From Gemmatimonadaceae bacterium (GTDB lineage Bacteria; Gemmatimonadota; Gemmatimonadetes; Gemmatimonadales; Gemmatimonadaceae), in the NCBI GenBank assembly GCA_013816695.1, contig JACDDZ010000049.1, forward strand, positions 1 through 10,117: a stretch of DNA of 10,117 nt, in the 5' to 3' direction. Below the pieces are notes generated by a model, which did not search any database, was not told where the DNA came from, and worked only from the letters and a program-made list of their open reading frames with translations. The translations under genes were made by a program, and so were the position numbers. Of this stretch, positions 1-7,553 are shown piece after piece. How positions within the stretch are numbered: position 1 is the stretch's first letter; each line of letters opens with the position of its first letter.

Positions 1-1320
1 GCTCACTCCGGTGCTTGAGACGACACTCTTCAAGCTCGCGCCGGCCTCCTTGAATGCCGGGATCAGCACTGCCGTCGCGTAGTTGCCGGAACCGATAAAA
101 GCGACGACGGGTTCGCGGCGATCGGCCTTGGACGCGGAGCGAAGAGAAGCATTGAGCCGAATCGCCACTGAGCGTCGCAGCAGCATCTCTTCATCCGGCC
201 CCCCCGGTGACGGGTAACGGAGAACAATTCCCAGCGGATTCATGCTTCCGTTGCCGGCGACAAGCCCGTACGCCTGCTCCGCTTCCGCAATGTCGAAGCG
301 GTGCGAGACAAGCGGCTTCACGTCGAGGCGGCCATCAGCCATCATGTCCAACACCGCCTCGAAGTTCCTCTGCTCGGTCCACCTCACAAAACCAACGGGG
401 TAATCCACTCCGCGCTCTTCGTAGCTTGCGTCGTATCGGCCGGGGCCGTAGGAACACGAGACCTGGAACGTCAGCTCCTTCTCATAAAAATCCGTGCGCG
501 AGAGCTCGAGGCCCGCGGTGCCGACGAGGATAATCCTCCCGCGCTTCCTGCACATCAACGCCGCTTGATGCACCGGCTCGCTGCTCTTCGTGGCTGCGGT
601 AATGATGACGGCGTCCACTCCTCTGCCCCTTGAGAACGATTGCCCGGAAGCAACCGGATCTTCTCCGGCGGCAAGGTTTACCACCTCGGCGCCGAACTTC
701 CGCGCCAGCTCGAGCTTTGCTTCATCGTAGTCAACGCCGAGGACTCGACAGCCGTTTGCGCGCAAAAGCTGGACGGTAATGAGTCCGATCAGGCCGAGGC
801 CAACTACCACGACCGCTTCGCCCAGCGTCGGTCGGGCGAGCCGAATTCCCTGCAGCCCAATCGCGCCCACAACAGTGAACGACGCCTCGTCGTCCGTCAC
901 CTTGGCAGGAATGCCGACGCAGAGATTGGAGGGAACGGACACCACTTCCGCGTGTTTTCCGTTTGAGACGACGCGCTCGCCGACACCGACTCCGCTCGCG
1001 CCCGGCCCCAACTCGAGAACCACGCCGACATTGCAATAGCCCAGCGGCACCGGTTGGCCAAGCTTGTTGAACACGGCTTCCATCGTCGGCGCGAGTCCGT
1101 CGGTCTTCACCTTGTCGAGAACGACCTGGACTTTTTCGGGCTGCTGGCGCGCCTTCTGAAGCCAGCCCGCCTTTCCAAATTCGACCAGCATTCTCTCTGT
1201 GCCCACGGATACAAGTGAACGCGTCGAGCGAATGAGCACCTCTCCGCGGCGCACTGCCGGGCACGGCACCTCAGCGACTTCGGTCATTCCGGTTTGCAGG
1301 CTTTGCAGGATCTGCTTCAA
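1..1320 (-). CDS. Bi-domain oxidoreductase (MDR alcohol dehydrogenase-like + Gfo/Idh/MocA), C terminus cut by left edge
   Basis: A continuous frame of 440 codons, open at the left edge. Translation from TTG 1320 gives MKQILQSLQTG, the usual N terminus of this family; the TTG shares bases with the TGA of the upstream gene (TTGA). ATG 1287 would remove this conserved start. Residues about 1-370 form an MDR domain: SVGTERMLVEFGKAGW (38-53), PLGYCNVGVV (92-101), the Rossmann GLGLIG (174-179), GVDYDEAKLELARKFGA (195-211), RGRIILVGTAG (260-270). No GHE or Cys-x2-Cys zinc motif is visible. A second Rossmann start, VVAFIGSGNYATAVLIPAF (405-423), opens the Gfo/Idh/MocA domain, most of which lies outside. 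Family members are about 700 residues and common in polysaccharide loci, often near heparinase II/III-like genes. Reaction unknown; an NDP-sugar or glycan-linked sugar redox step is inferred from context. Confidence 0.85.
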   Translation of the reverse strand, partial: MKQILQSLQTGMTEVAEVPCPAVRRGEVLIRSTRSLVSVGTERMLVEFGKAGWLQKARQQPEKVQVVLDKVKTDGLAPTMEAVFNKLGQPVPLGYCNVGVVLELGPGASGVGVGERVVSNGKHAEVVSVPSNLCVGIPAKVTDDEASFTVVGAIGLQGIRLARPTLGEAVVVVGLGLIGLITVQLLRANGCRVLGVDYDEAKLELARKFGAEVVNLAAGEDPVASGQSFSRGRGVDAVIITAATKSSEPVHQAALMCRKRGRIILVGTAGLELSRTDFYEKELTFQVSCSYGPGRYDASYEERGVDYPVGFVRWTEQRNFEAVLDMMADGRLDVKPLVSHRFDIAEAEQAYGLVAGNGSMNPLGIVLRYPSPGGPDEEMLLRRSVAIRLNASLRSASKADRREPVVAFIGSGNYATAVLIPAFKEAGASLKSVVSSTGVS

Positions 1321-3227
1321 GCGTAACGTCCGTTGCTATCCAGGAAGGCGCGACACCATATCTCGATGCTCATGAGCGAGAGTAGAATATATGCCGCATC
1401 GACTTTTCCCGATTCGTTGTCCGCGATGAGTTGATGCACGCTCTTCGGATCGAACAATCCCCTGTTGGACAGGCTTTTTTCGGAGAGGATGTCGTGCAGC
1501 ATCCCCCGAAGGTCGCCGCGAAGCCACCGGCGCAACGGCGCGCCGAATCCTGTCTTCGGCCGATAGATGACGTCATGAGGAAGAAATGGCTCCATCGCCT
1601 GCTTCAGCACGAGCTTGCCGACCCTTCCGCGCTGCTTTACGCGAGCTGGAATACGAGCGGCAAATTCAACGAGGTCCGGGTCGAGGAAGGGTACCCGCAC
1701 CTCGACTCCCGCGGCCATGGACATCTTATCGGTGTAGATGAGATTGTGATCGGCGAGAAAGAATCGCTGCTCGAGCGCTAGTATACGTTCGAGGCGACTG
1801 ACACTCGGCGGAATGGGCGCGAGAAAGTCGAGCATCGGAGTGAGGGCGGACTCTCCCGCAAGGGAATGGCGAAACTCCGGCGTGTAGAGGCGGAAGAGCT
1901 GCGCCTCCCGCGTCCATAGAAAATATCCCGCGAGCGCTTCGTCGCCCGTCGCTTCCGCGTCTGAAAAGAGTTTTGCCAGCCGCCTGAATTTTGGGCGGCC
2001 CTCGGCGAGCTTCGCGCTTCCCTGGTTGAGCGCCGCGCGCGCCGTCCGCGGCATCCACTTCCAGAGGCTTTCGTACCCGAGCGCGGTGTGCCTCCGGTAG
2101 CCGGTGAACAAGTCGTCCCCGCCGGCGCCCGAGAGCATTACCTTCATTCCGTTCTCCCGCGCCAGGCGCGAGATGTAGAGTACATTCAACGGGGCTGGGT
2201 CCGCGAGCGGCTCGTCGAGCTGCGCGATCAAACCTTCGAGATCCTGCGCCATTCTCGCGGCGTCAATCCGCACTACATCGAGTGGTACGCCAAGATGCTT
2301 GGCGACGATGCGCGCGTACGGCAGGTCGTCAACCGTCCCCGCGTCTTCACCTCCTGCCGACTCGATGCTGAAGCAGCGGATGCCGGGTGCGAGCTCGCGC
2401 GCGAAGGTCACGACTGCGCTCGAGTCGAGTCCCCCGGATAGAAACGCGCCGACGGGCACGTCAGCAACCAACTGGCGATGGACCGCGGCGCGAAGCTGGC
2501 TGACGAGGCCCGCGCGTGCCGCGCCTGACGACAAGTCGGGGAGGACGCCCCTTCTAGCTGGTAGCTCGTACCAAGTCGTGCGCGCGACGATTTTTCCTTC
2601 GTTCACTCGGAGCCATTCGCCGGGACCAAGCTTTCGCACCGCCCGTAACGGGGTCCCTTCGCCGGGACACCAGAGAAAACTTAGGTATCTGTGCAGCGAC
2701 GGGACGTCCAGCTGGCGCGCCTCGGGAACCATCGCAAGCAGAGCTTTCATTTCGCTGGCGAAGGCGAAGCCTCTCGGGGTCTCGGAGAAATAAAGTGGCT
2801 TCACTCCAAGTGCGTCGCGGGCGACGAACAGTGATTTGTCGCGCTTATTCCAAGCGGCGAAGGCAAAGATCCCGTTCAGTCGCGGGAGCATCTCCGCGCC
2901 GTGCCGCCGATACAGCGCCAGCAACACCTCGGTGTCTGAATTTCCGCGGAATCGGTGCCCCTGTTCCTCCATGTCGGTCCGCAGCTCGCGGAAGTTATAA
3001 ATCTCTCCGTTGTATATGATGAGGATCGAGCCGTCGTCCGTGGCCATAGGCTGATGGCCGCACGGCGATGGATCAAGGATCGAGAGCCGTCGGTGGGCGA
3101 GGCCCACGCGCGCCTCATGGTCTAGGAGCACGCCCTCGTCATCGGGCCCCCGATGCCCCTGCCGCTGGTGGGCAACCGCAAGCGCGGACGGTTCAAATGC
3201 GCCGAAGAACCCTGCGATTCCGCACAT
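1317..3227 (-). CDS. asnB: Asparagine synthase-like amidotransferase, copy 2 (divergent synthetase motif)
   Basis: 636 residues, same two-domain plan as copy 1 but clearly divergent. Glutaminase domain: Cys2 in MCGIAGFFG, GHRGPDDEG (24-32), GHQPM (57-61), YNGEIYNFREL (72-82), GNSDTE (95-100). Synthetase domain: DVPVGAFLSGGLDSS (256-270) with the PP-loop at 264-270, LDEPLADPAPLNVLYISR (337-354), then LSGAGGDDLFTGYRRH (365-380). The position of the catalytic Glu in E. coli AsnB (SGEG-x-DE) is Ala368 here. AGVEVRVPFLDPDLVEF and KTGFGAPLRRWLRG follow near the C terminus. The glutaminase and ATP-binding parts look intact, so a working ammonia-transferring enzyme with a non-aspartate acceptor is likely. 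The ATG follows the GT4 TAG with no gap; the TGA stop overlaps the downstream TTG start. Confidence 0.9.
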   Translation of the reverse strand: MCGIAGFFGAFEPSALAVAHQRQGHRGPDDEGVLLDHEARVGLAHRRLSILDPSPCGHQPMATDDGSILIIYNGEIYNFRELRTDMEEQGHRFRGNSDTEVLLALYRRHGAEMLPRLNGIFAFAAWNKRDKSLFVARDALGVKPLYFSETPRGFAFASEMKALLAMVPEARQLDVPSLHRYLSFLWCPGEGTPLRAVRKLGPGEWLRVNEGKIVARTTWYELPARRGVLPDLSSGAARAGLVSQLRAAVHRQLVADVPVGAFLSGGLDSSAVVTFARELAPGIRCFSIESAGGEDAGTVDDLPYARIVAKHLGVPLDVVRIDAARMAQDLEGLIAQLDEPLADPAPLNVLYISRLARENGMKVMLSGAGGDDLFTGYRRHTALGYESLWKWMPRTARAALNQGSAKLAEGRPKFRRLAKLFSDAEATGDEALAGYFLWTREAQLFRLYTPEFRHSLAGESALTPMLDFLAPIPPSVSRLERILALEQRFFLADHNLIYTDKMSMAAGVEVRVPFLDPDLVEFAARIPARVKQRGRVGKLVLKQAMEPFLPHDVIYRPKTGFGAPLRRWLRGDLRGMLHDILSEKSLSNRGLFDPKSVHQLIADNESGKVDAAYILLSLMSIEIWCRAFLDSNGRYA

Positions 3228-4364
3228 CTACAGCGTGTCTCCCACGCCGGTTGCCGCGGCCTCAGTGTCGAACGAGGAAAACAGCTTTTTCAGATTGGTA
3301 AACTTGTCATGATTTTGACGTGCGGCATCAAGCGCCCCGACTGAATGCAAGGGCAGGAGCCCGGGCTCTTGAAGATACCTGCCGATGGCCTTTTCCAAAG
3401 CCGGAACATCTTTCGGCGGTACGAGAAAGCCGTTGTATCCGTCAACGATCGAATCGGGGATTGCGCCGACGTCAGAGCAAACCGACGGAAGACCGCAAGC
3501 CATCGCTTCGAGAAGCGCATTAGGGAATCCTTCGAAATATGTAGGCAGTACGAAGAGGTGAGCGCGCTGCAGCATGCCCCGCACTTCACCCGGCTCCAGC
3601 CACCCGTGAACGGTCGCACCGGGCAGCGCGCCGTCGGCGATAGCTTCGCGCAGCTCGCCCTCGAGCGTTCCACCGCCGACGAGATCGAGGGTCACATCGT
3701 GGCGTCCTCGTAGCCTCGAGAACGCCTCGCGAAGTTCGCGCACCCCTTTCTCGGGGACGAGCCATCCGACAAAAACCATCCGCATTGGTTCGCCGTCGGC
3801 GAGCACCCTGGGGCGAACTTCCTGCGGGGCGTTCTCCCCGAGCCAGTTCGGAACGATGGCTATTCTCTCACCGGGCACCCCCAGCTCCTCTACGAGCGTC
3901 GCGAGCCGGTGCCCTTGAACGACCACGCGAAAGGGGATACGCAGAAGAAGCCCCGCGATCCTGCGACGCCGAAGCGACGATTGCGCCCACCCGGGAAAAG
4001 CCCCATCGCGGATGCAAAACAGTGTCTTGACTCCGCGGCAGCGAGCCAGCGCCGCGAGAAGCGCGCGCTCGTAAAAGCTGTACCCCGCGCCGACGAAGAG
4101 AATTACTCCGTCATGTCTGGAGGCGGCGAGCCGCCGTCCAAGCAAATAAAATCGGCCGATGCCCAACCGGACGCGGCGGGCAATGGACGGAGGAGAGAAA
4201 AAGTTCAGCCTCGTATCTATCACCTCCATCTCGTGCCCGTATCGGCATGCGAACTCGACAATGCTGCGGGCTGCCGTGAGCTGACCTCCCGGATGTTCAG
4301 CAGACGCGTCGACGCGTGGGCCGACGAGAATGAAGCGTTTCCGTCCCGCTCCCGCGGAGGTCAT
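3228..4364 (-). CDS. Glycosyltransferase family 4 (GT-B fold)
   Basis: A 378-residue retaining glycosyltransferase, probably cytoplasmic at the membrane face. The N-terminal acceptor domain begins RFILVGPRVDASAEHPGGQL (10-29), with the GGQ glycine loop typical of GT4. The C-terminal donor domain has PNWLGEN (172-178), MVFVGWLVPEKGV (196-208, the strand-Gly and EKG motif), LDLVGGG (226-232), VHGWLEPGEV (252-261) and the EX7E signature FEGFPNALLEAMACGLP (277-293; Glu278 and Glu286), followed by GYNGFLVPPKD. An ATG 19 codons earlier exists, but the ATG at 4364 sits in an ATGA overlap with the asnB copy 1 stop and starts just before the first strand. It lies between the two amidotransferase genes, and its TAG stop directly abuts the next ATG. 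Sugar specificity cannot be told. Confidence 0.9.
   Translation of the reverse strand: MTSAGAGRKRFILVGPRVDASAEHPGGQLTAARSIVEFACRYGHEMEVIDTRLNFFSPPSIARRVRLGIGRFYLLGRRLAASRHDGVILFVGAGYSFYERALLAALARCRGVKTLFCIRDGAFPGWAQSSLRRRRIAGLLLRIPFRVVVQGHRLATLVEELGVPGERIAIVPNWLGENAPQEVRPRVLADGEPMRMVFVGWLVPEKGVRELREAFSRLRGRHDVTLDLVGGGTLEGELREAIADGALPGATVHGWLEPGEVRGMLQRAHLFVLPTYFEGFPNALLEAMACGLPSVCSDVGAIPDSIVDGYNGFLVPPKDVPALEKAIGRYLQEPGLLPLHSVGALDAARQNHDKFTNLKKLFSSFDTEAAATGVGDTL
3239..3243 (-). promoter_or_regulatory. Shine-Dalgarno for amidotransferase copy 2
   Basis: GGGAG on the minus strand, 11 bases before the ATG at 3227, inside the last codons of the GT4 gene. The spacing is slightly long, but it is the only purine-rich stretch near that start. 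Confidence 0.45.
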
Positions 4365-6250
4365 TGCCCGAACGTGACTTTGCTGGTATTCGCCCAAATC
4401 GTGAAGTTCAAGATTTTCCACAGAAGAAAAGAGCGGTCACGCCCACGCGAGGAGTGGGCATTGAAGGCGGCTTCTACCGCCGCCGCATCGAGAACACGGG
4501 GATAGTTTCTTCCGAACAGTTGGAGATTATCCATGAAGAGCGGACGGAGCGAGCCTCTGAGCCACTCGCCATAGGGCACTCCGAATCCCGTCTTCCTGCC
4601 GTACAGCACCTCACGGGGAACGATTCCCTCCAGTGCTTTCTTAAGCAGCCATTTCTTCCGGCCATACCGAACCTTTTGCGGGCCGGAGAGACGCATGCAG
4701 AAATCGACGAGATCGTTGTCGAGAAACGGGACCCGCACCTCGACACTTGCCGCCATCGTCGATCGATCGACCTTTTCGAGAAAAATATCCGGAAGGATGA
4801 TCATCGAATCGACAAACAGCATTTGATTGACCAGGTCCTCTCCGGAAAACTGGGCCTGAACCTCCCTGTACCTCGCGAATGGGTCAGCCGATTCGATTTG
4901 CCGGCGGAAGTCCGGAGCGAACAAAGCGCCCGGCTTCGTGAACGGATCCTCTTCCGTCAACAGAAGCGCCATCACCTCAGCGGGGTCCTTCGGCAGGAGC
5001 GCGTTCGCAAGACGCTCGCGGCGATGAAACCGCGGCCCCCGCGGCGCCAGCTTCATCGCGAGCCGTGCGCCGCGCGCAATCATTTTAGAGCTTCGGTAAA
5101 AGCTCAATATGCTGTAGCGGTTGTACCCACCGAACATCTCATCGCCGCCGTCACCCTGGAGCACCACCTTTGTAGTTCCCTGAACCCGCTCGCTGAGGAG
5201 ATACAGCGGAATATTTGCGGCATCGGAGAATGGCATTCCGTGGTGAGCGACCATTTTTACGACCACATCAGCTATGTCGGCCCCGGATACGTGGATCTCG
5301 TGGTGATCGGTACCGTAAAGTTTCGCCACGGCTTTCGCCTTGGGTAGCTCATTCACATCGTCAAAATCAAATCCCACCGAGTAGGTCGCCAACTTTCCTT
5401 CGTAGTGTCGCGATGCGAACGCCGTGATCGCGCTCGAATCGACGCCTCCTGAAAGAAACACGCCGACCGGAACGTCGCTCACAAGCTGCCGCGAGACAGC
5501 CTGCTCTAGAAGCCTCCGCGTCTCGGCGACGATCTGCATGCTTGGGCGATCATCCTTTTTTTCGCGCGCGAAGCTCGCAGGAGTCCAATAGGTCAATATT
5601 CGATACGATAAATCCGTTACATCGAGCTCGAGATAATGGCCCGGAAGCAGCTTTTCGATGCCGCTGAACAGGGTTTTGTCTCCCAGCGTCGTCCCGTAGT
5701 ACAGCCACTCGTGCACCGCGGAGAGATTGCACTCGAACTGCGTGTCGTCGAAACGCGGAAGAGCTCTAATCTCGGAGGCGAAAGCGAATCCATGTGGCCC
5801 AGCCGTGAAATAGAGAGGCTTGATGCCGAGCCGGTCGCGCACAAGCCAGAGCTTTTTTTTGTCTGTGTCATAGATGGCGAAGGCGAAAAGCCCGTTGAAC
5901 AACTCGAAACACGCAGAGCCGAGCTTCTCGAACGATCTCAACACGACTTCCGTGTCTGAATGTGACCGAAGGTCAGTCAGACCTAGCGTCTTTGCCAGTT
6001 CGACAAAATTATAAACCTCGCCGTTATACGAGATGACGTAGCGCGCGTCCTGCGTCTCCATAGGCTGGTTGCCGGCCTCAGACACGTCAATCACACTCAG
6101 GCGAACGTGACCGAGCCACAGTCGCTCGTCGCTAAATTGACCCTCGGCATCGGGCCCGCGATGACGAAAGCACTGGAGCATAGCCGCAACATCGAGCCCG
6201 GGAGCTGAAGCCATCCCTCCGCGAGGGACGATGCCGGCTATTCCACACAT
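4361..6250 (-). CDS. asnB: Asparagine synthase (glutamine-hydrolysing)-like amidotransferase, copy 1
   Basis: 629 residues with the full two-domain AsnB layout. The N-terminal class II glutaminase has nucleophile Cys2 in MCGIAGI, FRHRGPDAEG (28-37), GNQPM (60-64), YNGEVYNF (75-82) and SHSDTE (96-101). The C-terminal ATP-pyrophosphatase synthetase domain has the PP-loop SGGVDSS (267-273), YSVGFD (290-295) and QGDGGDEMFGGYNRY (365-379); the catalytic Glu of E. coli AsnB corresponds to Asp367. ASVEVRVPFLDNDLVDF near the C-terminal third is also typical. It hydrolyses glutamine and passes ammonia to an AMP-activated carboxylate. In a polysaccharide locus the acceptor is more likely a sugar carboxylate (uronamide formation, as proposed for WbpS-type proteins) than free aspartate; this is inference. 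It starts 31 bases after the membrane-protein gene behind an A-rich leader with no clear Shine-Dalgarno, and its stop overlaps the next gene (ATGA). Confidence 0.9.
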   Translation of the reverse strand: MCGIAGIVPRGGMASAPGLDVAAMLQCFRHRGPDAEGQFSDERLWLGHVRLSVIDVSEAGNQPMETQDARYVISYNGEVYNFVELAKTLGLTDLRSHSDTEVVLRSFEKLGSACFELFNGLFAFAIYDTDKKKLWLVRDRLGIKPLYFTAGPHGFAFASEIRALPRFDDTQFECNLSAVHEWLYYGTTLGDKTLFSGIEKLLPGHYLELDVTDLSYRILTYWTPASFAREKKDDRPSMQIVAETRRLLEQAVSRQLVSDVPVGVFLSGGVDSSAITAFASRHYEGKLATYSVGFDFDDVNELPKAKAVAKLYGTDHHEIHVSGADIADVVVKMVAHHGMPFSDAANIPLYLLSERVQGTTKVVLQGDGGDEMFGGYNRYSILSFYRSSKMIARGARLAMKLAPRGPRFHRRERLANALLPKDPAEVMALLLTEEDPFTKPGALFAPDFRRQIESADPFARYREVQAQFSGEDLVNQMLFVDSMIILPDIFLEKVDRSTMAASVEVRVPFLDNDLVDFCMRLSGPQKVRYGRKKWLLKKALEGIVPREVLYGRKTGFGVPYGEWLRGSLRPLFMDNLQLFGRNYPRVLDAAAVEAAFNAHSSRGRDRSFLLWKILNFTIWANTSKVTFGQ

Positions 6251-6281
6251 TTTTTTGTGAATTGGTTGTCGCGGTCGCCCA
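6251..6281 (-). promoter_or_regulatory. Short A-rich leader before amidotransferase copy 1
   Basis: The longest intergenic gap in the window is 31 bases. On the minus strand it ends TTCACAAAAAA directly before the ATG at 6250, and no GGAG or GAGG lies within 20 bases. The A-rich, unstructured stretch may replace a Shine-Dalgarno. No convincing promoter fits in so short a gap. Confidence 0.35.
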
Positions 6282-7553
6282 TCACGTCGCGAGACGTGCG
6301 CCGGAGCGGAGCAGCGGGGCGTCAGGAGCGACGGGTGGGTGCAGGCTTTTCACGGATCGTCGCCGCATCGTAACCACCGGCATGGCGAAGAGGAACGCGA
6401 AGAGAGTGGATGTAAGCAGCGTATTTCTCTGCCACACGAAAATCAGAAGCGGCGGGAGACTGAGAAAGGCGCAGGTATAGAGCTGATCGCGGTCGGGACC
6501 GAGCAGGTAGCGGATGGATCTCGAGGACACCCAGATGAAATAGATGCAGTACATCAGAAAAGCGAGCACCCCGCCTGTCACGAATACGGTATATGGTTCG
6601 AAGTTCGACCCGAGATACCCGGTGCTCACATCCTGCAGCGCCGAGAACGAGGACCCAGAGAGTGGGAATCCGAACGGGTGCTGCTGAAGGACGGTCAGAA
6701 ATCCCTGTTTGAACATCGAGACATTCGCTTCGCGGACCGCGGCCGAGTCTCCTTTCATTGCGTAGGTAGCCGCGAACAGGGGGAAGAGGAAGTACACCGC
6801 TGCCGTACCCAGGGCCGAAAGAATGAGTGGCCCAGCGATTCCCCCGCGCGCCTTCCGGTAGGCGTAAAGCGCGAGAAGAATCACGAGGCTGAACTCTCCT
6901 CCGAGCGAATTGGTGAAATAAAGACAAACCCCGAAGAGTGCCATCGCCCAGGGTTTCCAATAGACCAGCGCGTATGCGAAGGCTGGCAGGAGGAGCATCG
7001 CGAAGGTCCCCGGCTCCGGGAAGACGCCATACATCTTGTAGTAGACCGTCCCGTCCTCCAGGCCGTGGAAGAGAGTCATGTACCCTTTCACAAATTCACC
7101 GCGGTCGGTCACAATTAGCGAGGGGGCGAGCTGTCCCGCAAAAAGAGCAGCGAACTCGATGAGGGCGATCACGGAGAAGAAAACCATGAACCGGAAGAAG
7201 AGCTTCCACGAATCGTCGAGACTATATGATTTCAGAAACGGTACGGAGAGCCCCGCCAGCCATGGGAGCAAGCCAGCGACGTAGCCAATGGTCTCGACGC
7301 TCAGGCTGCGAAGAATGTTTATCGAATAGGCGACGAGGATCAGAGCGATAGGAGCGAAATAGAAAAGTGGCAGCTTCCGCATTCGGCCTCGCAAGAACAC
7401 CCGAAGTGAGAGGGCGAAAAACACCACCATTATTACGAGATTCGCGACCCGCGAAATCGAGTGAATGTCGAGCGTGTCCGGCAGCACGGTAGTCTGGAAG
7501 ACAAGCGACGCCAACATCAGCGCCTGCGCGGCGGATACGCTTCTCAGCGTCAT
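6282..7553 (-). CDS. Polytopic membrane protein, Wzy-type polymerase / O-antigen ligase-like
   Basis: A 423-residue integral inner-membrane protein with roughly ten to twelve hydrophobic segments, at about 7-25, 34-54, 62-80, 88-107, 118-140, 182-214 (probably two), 218-232, 239-262, 324-345 and 360-395 (one or two). The motif YGVFPEPGTFA (175-185), following a loop from about 141 to 174, resembles the G-x-F-x-EP motif common in Wzy/EpsG-like polymerases. A second large periplasmic-type loop lies at about 263-322 and contains LQQHPFGFPLSGS, similar to the HP-x-G-x-G pattern of the Wzy/WaaL loop. A basic tail (396-423) should be cytoplasmic. I used the ATG of the ATGA overlap with the glycosyltransferase stop; longer in-frame starts run through that gene and add a non-hydrophobic Arg-rich leader. 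Likely role: polymerising undecaprenyl-linked repeat units, or ligating them to an acceptor. Polymerase versus ligase cannot be decided from sequence alone. Confidence 0.78.
   Translation of the reverse strand: MTLRSVSAAQALMLASLVFQTTVLPDTLDIHSISRVANLVIMVVFFALSLRVFLRGRMRKLPLFYFAPIALILVAYSINILRSLSVETIGYVAGLLPWLAGLSVPFLKSYSLDDSWKLFFRFMVFFSVIALIEFAALFAGQLAPSLIVTDRGEFVKGYMTLFHGLEDGTVYYKMYGVFPEPGTFAMLLLPAFAYALVYWKPWAMALFGVCLYFTNSLGGEFSLVILLALYAYRKARGGIAGPLILSALGTAAVYFLFPLFAATYAMKGDSAAVREANVSMFKQGFLTVLQQHPFGFPLSGSSFSALQDVSTGYLGSNFEPYTVFVTGGVLAFLMYCIYFIWVSSRSIRYLLGPDRDQLYTCAFLSLPPLLIFVWQRNTLLTSTLFAFLFAMPVVTMRRRSVKSLHPPVAPDAPLLRSGARLAT
6283..6298. repeat. Short perfect inverted repeat at the end of the membrane-protein gene
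   Basis: CACGTC-GCGA-GACGTG on the plus strand gives a 6-base-pair stem with a 4-base loop, ending one base inside the TGA stop of the membrane-protein gene. In the transcript (minus strand) no U run follows, so it is not a standard intrinsic terminator. It could be chance in GC-rich coding DNA, or a weak structure at the one junction with a real intergenic gap. Confidence 0.3.

Noticed and set aside
731..1264. A 177-codon frame on the minus strand
   Set aside because: Out of frame inside the bi-domain oxidoreductase gene, which has a continuous, motif-rich frame through the whole region.
4364..5347. A 327-codon open frame on the plus strand
   Set aside because: It lies wholly antisense to amidotransferase copy 1, has no recognisable motif, and is Arg/His-rich as expected for a mirror frame in GC-rich coding DNA.
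6251..6298. Intrinsic terminator at the end of the membrane-protein gene
   Set aside because: On the transcribed strand the stem is followed by mixed sequence and then A residues, not by a U run; a U run would only appear on the opposite strand and precedes the stem there.
6339..7118. A 259-codon open frame on the plus strand
   Set aside because: It is antisense to the polytopic membrane-protein gene; its charged, Glu/Arg-rich translation is the usual complement of hydrophobic codons.
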